A DNA stretch of 7,691 bases. Source: UBA2272 sp034368805 (lineage in GTDB: Bacteria > Actinomycetota > Coriobacteriia > Anaerosomatales > Anaerosomataceae). The notes beneath the pieces were generated by a model, which made no database searches, was not told where the DNA came from, and saw only the letters and a program-made list of their open reading frames with translations. Positions within the stretch are counted from its first letter, which is position 1. Each line of letters opens with the position of its first letter. Shown piece after piece: positions 1 to 6,276 of the stretch. The position numbers and the translations under genes were made by a program. Location of the stretch: NCBI GenBank assembly GCA_034368805.1, contig JAXMLJ010000045.1:1-7691 (forward strand). Direction: 5' to 3'.

Positions 1-1
1 C

Positions 2-100
2 GCGCGTGGGAAGATCGTCATGTTCGAGCCACGCGCGGCGATCGACGAGCAGGTCTTCCGCGAGACGTATCGGGCCACCGTCGGCATGGGGGTGGCCTGA
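2..100 (+). CDS. ccmA: CcmA-type ABC transporter ATPase, C-terminal end only (5' partial)
   Basis: An open frame runs from the window edge to a TGA at 98-100 and encodes the last 32 residues of a protein, including RGKIVMFEPRAAID and ending ATVGMGVA. None of the ATPase motifs (Walker A, signature, Walker B) lies inside the window, so the sequence alone cannot prove the family. The call rests on position: the stop sits one base before the start of ccmB, and in cytochrome c maturation operons the ATPase subunit CcmA directly precedes the membrane subunit CcmB. The two together form the ABC module needed to release haem from the chaperone CcmE. Another ABC ATPase paired with a CcmB-like permease is the alternative. 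Confidence 0.6.
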   Translation, partial: ARGKIVMFEPRAAIDEQVFRETYRATVGMGVA

Positions 101-101
101 G

Positions 102-806
102 ATGGCGAGCTCCTCGATGCGCCAGTTCCGGGCGATGCTGCGCAAGGACATCGTCATGGAGCTGCGGACCAAAGAGATGCTCATGTCGATGGGCCTCTAC
201 TCCCTGCTCACGATGGTCGTGTATTTCGTGGCGCTCTCGCAGGCCGGCGCGGGATTCGACCCGCGCGACATCGCTGCGGGCCTGTTGTGGCTCGCCTTCA
301 TCTTCACCTCCATGCTGGGGCTGAACCGCTCGCTCGTGCACGAGAAGGACCAGGGCTGCCTCGAGGCGCTCCTGCTCTCCCCGGTGGACCGTCCGGTCAT
401 CTTCTTTGCCAAGGCCATCGGCAACCTCATCTTCCTACTCGTGGTGGAGGCGCTGACGATCCCGGTCTTCGCGTTCCTGTTCCTGCAGGGCAGGGCCATC
501 GATCCGGCCACGGTCGCGCTCATCCCGCTCGTGCTGGTGGCGGGCTCGGTGGGTATCGCGGGGGTCGGCACGCTTCTGGCTACGATGTCGGTCAACACGA
601 CGGGCAAGGACTTCGTGCTTGCGATGCTCTTCATCCCGCTCATGTATCCGCTGCTGCTCGGAGCGGTCACCGCCACGGCGGCGGCGATCATCGGCGGGCC
701 CGAGGGCGTGAGCCTGTTCTGGACCGGTATGGCGTGGGTTGTCGGCTACGACGTCATCATGCTCTTGGCGTCATACGGCCTGTACGAGTTCATCGTCGGA
801 GCGTGA
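102..806 (+). CDS. ccmB: Haem exporter / cytochrome c maturation permease CcmB
   Basis: This 234-residue integral membrane protein is the usual length for CcmB. It starts with a short basic cytoplasmic N-terminus (about residues 7-25) containing RKDIVMELRTKEM, typical of CcmB. About six hydrophobic segments follow, near residues 31-46, 56-75, 100-128, 138-162, 168-196 and 208-230. The cytoplasmic loop at 77-104 has the family pattern, with an acidic-basic stretch, then LEALLLSP, then a basic residue and AK. CcmB is the permease of the CcmAB module, which works with CcmC and CcmD in loading and releasing haem on CcmE at the outer face of the cytoplasmic membrane. The ATG at 102 is chosen because it lies one base after the upstream stop and behind a GGGGGTGG stretch (88-95). 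An in-frame start further upstream would only add residues that overlap the upstream gene. No key feature is missing. Confidence 0.88.
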   Translation: MASSSMRQFRAMLRKDIVMELRTKEMLMSMGLYSLLTMVVYFVALSQAGAGFDPRDIAAGLLWLAFIFTSMLGLNRSLVHEKDQGCLEALLLSPVDRPVIFFAKAIGNLIFLLVVEALTIPVFAFLFLQGRAIDPATVALIPLVLVAGSVGIAGVGTLLATMSVNTTGKDFVLAMLFIPLMYPLLLGAVTATAAAIIGGPEGVSLFWTGMAWVVGYDVIMLLASYGLYEFIVGA

Positions 807-845
807 TCCGTCCGGTATCGGGTGTCTAAGGAGGCTGAGACACGC

Positions 846-1772
846 GTGAAGTCGCATACGACCAGAGCATTCATCGCGCTCGCCATCGGTGGTGTGCTAA
901 CCCTGGCCGCCTTCCTCGGCGCGTTCTTCTGGGCGGGTGTGCCCGACTTCGGGTTCGTCCGCACAGCCGAGCGTACCGACTCGGTCCGCTATCAGGGGCC
1001 GTTTGACCAGGAGATCGACGAGGCGCGTTACCTGGCGAACTTCGCAGGCTACGACGTCGAGGTCACCGCCGGCGGCGAGACGGTGCGGGGCGATCTTGTC
1101 GAGGCCGATGAGACGCACGTGACCATCGAGACCGCCGATGGTGAGGTGACCGTCTCGGCCGCCGAGTTCGAGACCGGCCGGGTGCGCGGCTCGTCGTACG
1201 GGCGTCCCGACTGGGGCCAGAAGATCTTCTACTTCCACGTGCCGGTGGCCGAGATATCCTTCATCGTCTTCGGTTTCGCGGCGTTTTACAGCATCCGCTT
1301 CATCATGACGCGGCGACGTGAGTACGACACCAAGGCGCGCGTCTCCATGGAAGTGACGCTCATGTTCGTCATGCTCACCATGGCGACCGGCATCCTGTGG
1401 ACCAAGGCGGCCTGGGGCGTGTGGTGGGACTGGGAGCCGAGGCTTACGACGTACTTCATCATGACGCTCCTCGTCGTCGCCTACTTCGTGCTCCGCAACT
1501 CCGTCGAAGACGAAGAGCGCAGAGCGATGTATGCGGCGGTCTTCAGCATCCTTGGCTTCATCGATGCGCCGATCTCGTTCTTCATCACGCGGCTCATCCC
1601 CTCGAACCACCCCGTCATCGAGCGGGGCGGTCTCGAGCCGCCCATGCTCATCAGCTTCATCATCGCCCAGATCGGCATGATCGCCCTCGGCTACGCTATC
1701 TACCAGTTGCGCATGGGTGAGATGCTGCTCAAGGACCGTATCGAATCCGCCAAGACCCAGTTGGAGAGGTGA
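846..1772 (+). CDS. ccmC: Cytochrome c maturation protein CcmC, with an extra extracytoplasmic domain
   Basis: The 308-residue protein belongs to the haem-handling WWD family (Cytochrom_C_asm). The hallmark WGVWWDWEPRLT lies at residues 190-201, in the outer loop between the third and fourth membrane segments, with Glu197 where Asp is commonly found. Two histidines sit where CcmC has its axial haem ligands: His131 (FYFHVPVA) and His255 (SNHPVIERGG). Membrane segments are near 8-33, 125-152, 168-188, 200-217, 227-249 and 266-287. CcmC binds haem outside the membrane and passes it to CcmE. The protein is about 60-80 residues longer than typical CcmC. The excess is a soluble segment at about 38-120 between the first two membrane helices. 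GTG 846 is preferred because AAGGAGG (828-834) precedes it at 11 bases; GTG 822 in the same frame lies before this ribosome site. The gene overlaps or abuts the next small gene. Confidence 0.87.
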   Translation: MKSHTTRAFIALAIGGVLTLAAFLGAFFWAGVPDFGFVRTAERTDSVRYQGPFDQEIDEARYLANFAGYDVEVTAGGETVRGDLVEADETHVTIETADGEVTVSAAEFETGRVRGSSYGRPDWGQKIFYFHVPVAEISFIVFGFAAFYSIRFIMTRRREYDTKARVSMEVTLMFVMLTMATGILWTKAAWGVWWDWEPRLTTYFIMTLLVVAYFVLRNSVEDEERRAMYAAVFSILGFIDAPISFFITRLIPSNHPVIERGGLEPPMLISFIIAQIGMIALGYAIYQLRMGEMLLKDRIESAKTQLER

Positions 1773-1780
1773 GTGTCGCC

Positions 1781-1978
1781 ATGGTCACGGATCCCACGCT
1801 CAAAGAGGTCTACTCGCTCGTACTCACGCAGTGGCCGCTCGTGGCCGGAGCCTACGCGCTTCTGTGGGCGGGCCTGGTCGTCTACGTCGGGTTCGCGCTC
1901 AAGCGCCTGAACGGGCTCGGCAAGCAAGTCGAGGTGCTCGAAGCTGCGCTCGCGCGCCGTTCCGGCGAAGCCGGGTAG
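1781..1978 (+). CDS. ccmD: Small single-pass membrane protein, CcmD-like
   Basis: The product has 65 residues: a short N-terminus, one hydrophobic helix (about residues 15-37, including AYALLWAGLVVYVGFAL), then a basic turn (KRLNGLGKQ) and a short amphipathic helix with EVLEAALARR. CcmD proteins share this layout, with one membrane helix and a charged cytoplasmic coil, but have little sequence conservation, so the call leans on position directly after ccmC. CcmD stabilises the CcmABC complex and helps release haem-loaded CcmE. ATG 1781 is chosen because GAGGTGAG (1766-1773) precedes it by 7 bases. A GTG at 1769, overlapping the ccmC stop as GTGA, is in frame and would add four residues but has its purine-rich stretch too close. 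A bacterial CcmD- or CcoQ-like small protein of another kind cannot be excluded. Confidence 0.6.
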   Translation: MVTDPTLKEVYSLVLTQWPLVAGAYALLWAGLVVYVGFALKRLNGLGKQVEVLEAALARRSGEAG

Positions 1979-2012
1979 CACCCGACCGATCGGCACCTGA
2001 GAGGAGGGGACC

Positions 2013-2858
2013 GTGCTCGAAGTAGCGTTCGTGGCGTTCTGGATGGCTATGGCCCTGTACGCGGCAGCCACCGTGCTGTACGTGTACCACGTCGTGACCA
2101 AGCGCGTCGCGCTGTCGTGGTATGCGACGTTTGCCACCGGCGCGGGATTCCTGCTCCACACGGCGTCTATCGGACTGCGATCCTCGGCCACCGACGGAAC
2201 CGAACTCTCCGGCTCCAACGTCCTCGTACTCATGGCCTGGGCGCTCGTGCTCGTGTACTTCGTGCTCGAGCATCTCATCAAACGCAAGGTCTACGGCGCA
2301 CTGCTCGTGCCGATCGCGCTCCTGAGCATGCTCGTGGCGCAGATCGGAGGCCTGAGCTCGACGGTACTGGCCGAGTTGAGGCCCGAGCAAGCGGCGCTGC
2401 TCGACAACTGGCGGGTGGGTATCCATGTCGCGATGATCGCCTTCGCCAACGCGGGCTTCCTCGTCAGCGCCGCCGCCTCGCTTATGTACCTGGTGCTCGA
2501 GCGGCAGCTGAAGAACCGCCGGTCCTCGAAGTTCATGAGCCGTCTGCCCTCACTCACCCAAACCGACACGATCGCGCGCCGCGCCGTGCTCTGGGCGTTC
2601 CCGGGGTACACGGCGGGCATGATGCTCGGCGCGCTGCGAGCCATCGAGACCGACGTCGCGCTGTGGTGGGCCGACCCGCGCGTGGTCCTTTCCGGACTCG
2701 TGTGGCTCGTGTTTGCCACGTACCAGTTCCTGCGCTGGCGGCGCGGGTGGGGCGGCCGTCAGGGCGCGTACCTCTCGCTCGCCGGCTTCGTCCTCGTCGT
2801 GATCCTTGCGGTCGTCGCGCGGACCGTTCCGTCAGGCTTCCACATCTTCGGACTCTAG
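2013..2858 (+). CDS. CcsA/HemX-family polytopic cytochrome c assembly protein
   Basis: The 281-residue protein has about eight hydrophobic segments (roughly 5-27, 35-52, 68-88, 93-112, 135-162, 192-209, 224-241 and 252-270). It shows the family hallmarks: LLHTASIGLR with His49, GIHVAMIAFANAGF with His138 before a helix ending MYLVLERQLK, and a C-terminal GFHIFGL with His277. CcsA proteins bring haem to apocytochrome c in System II. HemX, of similar fold, sits next to hemA in Bacillus and lowers glutamyl-tRNA reductase level. Here the WWD signature (W-x-W-D-P-K/R-E) is degenerate: residues 218-223 read WWADPR, with Ala for the Trp before Asp and Val for the following Glu. That favours a HemX-like or assembly-factor role over a full synthase. 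The frame starts at GTG 2013, five bases after AGGAGG (2002-2007). The gene lies between ccm genes and, after one gene, hemA. The family is clear; the exact role is not. Confidence 0.78.
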   Translation: MLEVAFVAFWMAMALYAAATVLYVYHVVTKRVALSWYATFATGAGFLLHTASIGLRSSATDGTELSGSNVLVLMAWALVLVYFVLEHLIKRKVYGALLVPIALLSMLVAQIGGLSSTVLAELRPEQAALLDNWRVGIHVAMIAFANAGFLVSAAASLMYLVLERQLKNRRSSKFMSRLPSLTQTDTIARRAVLWAFPGYTAGMMLGALRAIETDVALWWADPRVVLSGLVWLVFATYQFLRWRRGWGGRQGAYLSLAGFVLVVILAVVARTVPSGFHIFGL

Positions 2859-2874
2859 GAGGGGCTCGCTCGTC

Positions 2875-3711
2875 GTGACCGGATGGCATGACATGCACGT
2901 GCTCGTGACCGGCGGTTCGAGCGGCATCGGCCTGGCCGTTGCCGAGCGCGCCGCACGCCGGGGCGCCCATGTCACCCTCGTCGCGCGCGACACGGTCCGT
3001 CTCGAAGCGGCGCGAGAGAGCGTCACGGCCGCCCGGGCCTCCGATGCCCAGCGCGTGGCGGCGCACTCGGCCGACGTGGCGTCGTGGAGCGCGATGAGCG
3101 AGACGGTGCGCGAGGCCGAGGCGGCCCTCGGTCCCGTGGACATACTCGTCACGAGCGCGGGGTACTGCTACCCGGCGCGCTTCGTCGACATGTCCGCCGC
3201 CGAGATCGAGGATCAGATCGGCGTGAACCTCCTGGGCACCGTCTACGCCACCCGAGCGGTCGCGCCGTCGATGATCGAGCGCGGACACGGCCACATCGCG
3301 ATGATCTCCTCGATGGGCGGTCTCATCGGCGTGTACGGCTACGGGGGCTACAGCCCCGCCAAGTTCGGCGTCATCGGGCTTGCCGAGGTGCTCCGCTGCG
3401 AGCTCAAACCGCACGGCATCGGGGTGAGCGTCGTCTGCCCGCCCAACGTGAACACGCCCGGATACGCGCGAGAGGTGGCCATCGAGCCGCCTGAGACGGC
3501 GCGTATCAACGGTAACGCGAAAGCCATGGATCCCGATGCGGTCGCCCGTCACGTCATCGCGGCGATCGACCGTCGGCGGTTCATGGTGCTGCCCGGCACA
3601 GGCTACGGGCTGCTCGCCCGGCTCAAAGGACTCGTGCCCGAGGTGTTCTTTGCCATGTTCGACCGGGACGTGGCCGCGGCACGCAAGGCGGTGGAAGCCG
3701 ATGCGGTGTAG
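2875..3711 (+). CDS. Short-chain dehydrogenase/reductase, 3-ketodihydrosphingosine reductase-like
   Basis: This is a classical SDR of 278 residues. The nucleotide-binding motif TGGSSGIG is at 12-19, and Arg38 (LVARD) after the second strand suggests NADPH preference. TSAGY at 93-97 replaces the usual NNAG. The catalytic residues are Asn118, Ser146, Tyr159 and Lys163 (YSPAK), and PPNVNTPG at 189-196 follows the sixth strand. The pattern NLLGTVYATRAVAPSM and the YGYGGYSPAKFGVIGLAEVLR region (about 154-174) resemble 3-ketodihydrosphingosine reductases, which reduce the keto group of a long-chain base. A basic, hydrophobic C-terminal part (about 230-265) could contact the membrane. GTG 2875 is preferred because AGGAGGGG (2857-2864), overlapping the stop of the preceding gene, lies 10 bases upstream; ATG 2893 is a possible shorter start. 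It appears co-transcribed with the ccm/hemX-like genes. The SDR family is certain; the substrate is inferred, and no palmitoyltransferase partner is visible. Confidence 0.82.
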   Translation: MTGWHDMHVLVTGGSSGIGLAVAERAARRGAHVTLVARDTVRLEAARESVTAARASDAQRVAAHSADVASWSAMSETVREAEAALGPVDILVTSAGYCYPARFVDMSAAEIEDQIGVNLLGTVYATRAVAPSMIERGHGHIAMISSMGGLIGVYGYGGYSPAKFGVIGLAEVLRCELKPHGIGVSVVCPPNVNTPGYAREVAIEPPETARINGNAKAMDPDAVARHVIAAIDRRRFMVLPGTGYGLLARLKGLVPEVFFAMFDRDVAAARKAVEADAV

Positions 3712-3732
3712 TCGTGTGGGCGTGCCGTCGCG

Positions 3733-3762
3733 TTGCCCGGCCGTACGTCACGGTGATAGGAT
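3733..3762 (+). promoter_or_regulatory. Candidate sigma-70-type promoter for the hem operon
   Basis: TTGCCC (3733-3738) and TAGGAT (3757-3762) each match the -35 and -10 consensus at four of six positions and are separated by 18 bases. Transcription would begin near 3768-3770, just at the first strand of the leader stem, giving an untranslated leader of about 170 bases before hemA. The site lies 22 bases after the upstream stop, where an internal promoter separating the ccm/SDR unit from hemA would be expected. It is a pattern match only. Confidence 0.45.
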
Positions 3763-3767
3763 ATTCA

Positions 3768-3939
3768 TGTTCAGGCGCATTCAGGAGGAGCGTTCCACCT
3801 CCTGCCACACCGCCCCCGCCGGGCCTGCTTGCCTGAACAACAATGCGCCGCACCGGCGGGGGCGACCCAGCCCTCATCCGTCCGTTTCCCGGGCGGTTTT
3901 CTCGGCAACTCCCCAAGCTACGGAAGCGAGCCGATACTG
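3768..3939 (+). promoter_or_regulatory. Structured hemA leader with mutually exclusive helices
   Basis: Four perfect complementary pairs fall within a hundred bases. P_A pairs TGTTCAGGC (3768-3776) with GCCTGAACA (3831-3839). A nested hairpin pairs CAGGAGG (3782-3788) with CCTCCTG (3798-3804) over a 9-base loop. P_B pairs GGCGCATT (3774-3781) with AATGCGCC (3842-3849). P_C is a 12-base pair, CGCCCCCGCCGG (3811-3822) with CCGGCGGGGGCG (3853-3864). P_A and P_B share bases 3774-3776 and cannot both form fully. P_C crosses either one, as in a pseudoknot. The ribosome site region of hemA (purines at 3922-3930) is flanked by TCGGC (3902-3906) and GCCGA (3930-3934), which could mask it. I recognise no known riboswitch class: no cobalamin box and no T-box motif. 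Regulation of haem synthesis by a ligand, a protein or translation of a leader peptide is the inference. Confidence 0.5.
3878..3900 (+). terminator. Terminator-like hairpin inside the hemA leader
   Basis: CCGTCC (3878-3883) pairs with GGGCGG (3891-3896) through five Watson-Crick pairs and one G-T wobble over a 7-base loop. TTTT follows at once (3897-3900) and then CTC. The stem is short, but GC-rich stem plus T run upstream of a start codon is the layout of a transcription attenuator. The 3' arm GGGCGG could instead pair with CCGCCC at 3810-3815, an arrangement that would compete with the P_C helix upstream. Confidence 0.35.
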
Positions 3940-5310
3940 ATGCATTTCGTCCTGGTCGGGCTCAGCCACAAGACAGCGCCGGTGGCCATTCGCGAGAAGC
4001 TGACGTTCCCGGCGGCCGCGCAGGAGGACGCCCTCGGGCACCTCACGCGGCTCGAACACGTGAACGAGGCGGTCATCGTTTCGACGTGCAACCGCACGGA
4101 GGTCTACGCGGTGGCCTCGAGCGATGACGGCGGGGTGGATGCGGTGATCGGCTTCCTCGCCGAGTACCACGAGCTCGACCGCCACGAGCTGACCCGCTAC
4201 CTCTACATCATCACCGGTGAGGCCGTGGTCCGGCATCTGTTCCGGGTGGTCGCCTCCCTGGACTCGATGGTGGTGGGCGAGGCGCAGATCCTCGGTCAGG
4301 TGAAAGAGGCCTACGGACACGCTCAGAACACCGGCACGACCGGCAAGGCGTACAACAAGCTGTTCCGGCAGAGCTTCGAGGTGGGCAAGCGCGTGCGCAC
4401 GGAGACCGCCATCGGCGAGTCGGCGGTGTCGGTCAGCTACGCGGCCGTCGAGCTGGCCAAGAAGGTCTTCGACGCGCTCGAGGGGCGCACGATCCCGATC
4501 CTCGGCGCCGGCAAGATGAGCGAGCTCACCGCCAAGCACCTCGTGTGCAATGGCGTCACCCGCGTGCTCGTGGTCAACCGCACGTTCGAACGCGCCGAGG
4601 AGATGGCCGCTCGCTTCAACGGCGATGCGCTGCCGTACGAGCGCCTGTACGAGGCGGTCGGTCAGGCCGATATCGTGATCTCGTCTACGGCAGCCACCGA
4701 GTACGTGATCACCAAGGCGGACCTCGCGCCGGTGTCGCGTCATCGCTCGGCACCGTTGTTCCTGATCGATATCGCCGTGCCGCGCGACATCGACCCGGCC
4801 GTGAACGACCTCTCGGGCGTCTTCCTCTACGATATCGATGATCTTTCCGGCGTGGTCGAGTCGAACCTCGAGGAGCGCATGGTAGAGGCGCGCCGCGCCG
4901 AGGCGATCATCGACGAGGAGATCGGCGTGTTCTTCGCGTGGGCCGAGTCCATGGAGGTCGTGCCCACGGTGGCGGCGATCAGGGCCAAAGCCGAGGTCAT
5001 CCGCCAGATGGAACTCGAGAAGGCACTCAGGCGTCTGGATCTGAGCGATCGCGATCGCAAGACGATAGAAGCGCTCACCTGCGCGATCGTGAACAAGATG
5101 CTCCACGGGCCGACTGCCCGGCTCAAGAAGGCCGCAACGGGTAAGGACGGGTATGTCTACATGGACGTCGCCCGCGCACTCTACGGCCTTGAAGACACCG
5201 AAGACCGCCACGGCCCCGGAGCGTTCCGCAACCTGCTCAACATGAGGGCCCGGGAGATCGTGGAGAAGCAGAAGGAGACAGGGGAAGGCATTGGCGACTG
5301 TGGAGCGTAA
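3940..5310 (+). CDS. hemA: Glutamyl-tRNA reductase
   Basis: The 456-residue protein reduces glutamyl-tRNA(Glu) with NADPH to glutamate-1-semialdehyde, the first committed step of the C5 tetrapyrrole pathway. The N-terminal catalytic domain opens with VGLSHKTAPVAIREKL and carries the nucleophile Cys50 in STCNRTEVYAV (48-58). The family signature around His99 reads RHLFRVVASLDSMVVGEAQ (98-116). The NADPH-binding domain has ILGAGKMSE (187-195) and VVNRT (211-215). The long linking helix and C-terminal dimerisation domain (about 310-445) include KMLHGPTARLKKAA (386-399). The length is normal. ATG 3940 is chosen because it begins exactly at the conserved MHFVLVGLSH. The upstream purine-rich stretch (3922-3930) is only a weak ribosome site and may lie in a hairpin. 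The stop of a small upstream frame overlaps this start as TGATG. The 3' end overlaps hemC by 20 bases, so the two are probably translationally coupled. Confidence 0.97.
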   Translation: MHFVLVGLSHKTAPVAIREKLTFPAAAQEDALGHLTRLEHVNEAVIVSTCNRTEVYAVASSDDGGVDAVIGFLAEYHELDRHELTRYLYIITGEAVVRHLFRVVASLDSMVVGEAQILGQVKEAYGHAQNTGTTGKAYNKLFRQSFEVGKRVRTETAIGESAVSVSYAAVELAKKVFDALEGRTIPILGAGKMSELTAKHLVCNGVTRVLVVNRTFERAEEMAARFNGDALPYERLYEAVGQADIVISSTAATEYVITKADLAPVSRHRSAPLFLIDIAVPRDIDPAVNDLSGVFLYDIDDLSGVVESNLEERMVEARRAEAIIDEEIGVFFAWAESMEVVPTVAAIRAKAEVIRQMELEKALRRLDLSDRDRKTIEALTCAIVNKMLHGPTARLKKAATGKDGYVYMDVARALYGLEDTEDRHGPGAFRNLLNMRAREIVEKQKETGEGIGDCGA

Positions 5311-6262
5311 GGAACTGGTCATCGGCACCCGCGGGTCGAAGCTCGCGCTGTGGCAGTCCGAGTACATCAAGGCGCGCCTTGAGGAGATCACTGGCCTCAC
5401 CGTGAGCCTTAAGGTGATCAAGACCACCGGCGACAAGATCCTGGACGTGCCGCTTGCCAAGGTGGGCGGCAAGGGCCTGTTCACCAAGGAACTCGAAGTC
5501 GAGCTGCTCGCCGGGACCGTGGATCTGTGCGTCCACTCCATGAAAGACGTGCCGACCGAGCTTCCCGACGGATGCATCATCGCCGCCATGCCCGAGCGCG
5601 TGGACCCGCGTGACGTGCTCGTCTCGGGGGCGGGCTACGATCTGGCGACACTGCCCGAGGGCGCGAAGCTCGGCACGTCGAGTCTGCGTCGCCGGTCGCA
5701 GGTCGTGCACGTGCGTCCCGACCTCGAGATCGTGGACGTGCGCGGCAACCTCGACACGCGCATGCGCAAGGCCGAGAACGGCGAGGTGGACGCGGTCGTG
5801 CTCGCCTCGGCAGGCATCACGCGCATGGGCTGGGCCGATCGCATCACGAGCTACGTGCCCGTGACGCAGATGGTCCCGGCCGTGGGTCAGGGCGCCATCG
5901 GCGTCGAGATCCGTGAGGACGACGAGTTCATGCTGCACGTCATGGAGCAGATCGGCCATCCCGAGACGATGGAGTGCGTGACCGCCGAGCGTGTCGTCAT
6001 GCGCTCGCTTGAAGGCGGCTGCCAGGTTCCCATCGGCGCGTACGCCCGCTATGAGGATGGCACCCTCACGATGGACGCGATGGTGGGTTCCGTGGACGGC
6101 ACCCGCATCATCCGCGAGCAGCTGTGCGGGGACGCCGGCGAGCCCGAGGCGCTCGGCGAGGCGATGGTCGTCCGCCTGCGCGCGCTCGGCGCCGATGCGA
6201 TCCTCGCCGAGATCCGGGAAGCGTCGCCGGACGGAGACGTCGACACGCTGCTCGGTACGTGA
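5291..6262 (+). CDS. hemC: Hydroxymethylbilane synthase (porphobilinogen deaminase)
   Basis: The enzyme joins four porphobilinogens into linear hydroxymethylbilane in the cytoplasm. The 323-residue sequence is complete: IGTRGSKLALWQ (11-22), KTTGDKI (44-50), VHSMKDVP with catalytic Asp86 (81-88), TSSLRRRSQ (129-137), RGNLDTR (151-157), and EGGCQVPIGAYA (241-252), where Cys244 anchors the dipyrromethane cofactor. The start is TTG 5291, six bases after AGGGG (5280-5284) and inside the end of hemA. The in-frame GTG at 5300 would still precede the first conserved strand but has no suitable ribosome site. The gene is followed after 14 bases by hemD. Nothing unusual is seen apart from the TTG start. 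Confidence 0.96.
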   Translation: MATVERKELVIGTRGSKLALWQSEYIKARLEEITGLTVSLKVIKTTGDKILDVPLAKVGGKGLFTKELEVELLAGTVDLCVHSMKDVPTELPDGCIIAAMPERVDPRDVLVSGAGYDLATLPEGAKLGTSSLRRRSQVVHVRPDLEIVDVRGNLDTRMRKAENGEVDAVVLASAGITRMGWADRITSYVPVTQMVPAVGQGAIGVEIREDDEFMLHVMEQIGHPETMECVTAERVVMRSLEGGCQVPIGAYARYEDGTLTMDAMVGSVDGTRIIREQLCGDAGEPEALGEAMVVRLRALGADAILAEIREASPDGDVDTLLGT

Positions 6263-6276
6263 TCGGAGGCATGCCG

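Noticed and set aside
897..1610. 237-codon minus-strand frame opposite ccmC
   Set aside because: It is an antisense shadow of ccmC with charged low-complexity composition and no plausible ribosome site.
3712..3939. Known riboswitch classes (cobalamin, T-box) in the hemA leader
   Set aside because: The sequence lacks the cobalamin box ending GCCACTG with its upstream conserved segments, and lacks the T-box antiterminator TGGNACCGCG, so no known class was assigned.
3874..5589. 571-codon open frame on the minus strand across hemA and the hemC start
   Set aside because: It is antisense to unmistakable hemA and hemC, is rich in His, Arg, Asp and Gly as expected from the complement of GC-biased codons, and shows no recognisable domain.
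6271..6276. ATG at 6271 as the hemD start
   Set aside because: GGAGG at 6265-6269 would be only one base away; ATG 6277 has a 7-base gap and keeps the whole conserved N-terminus.
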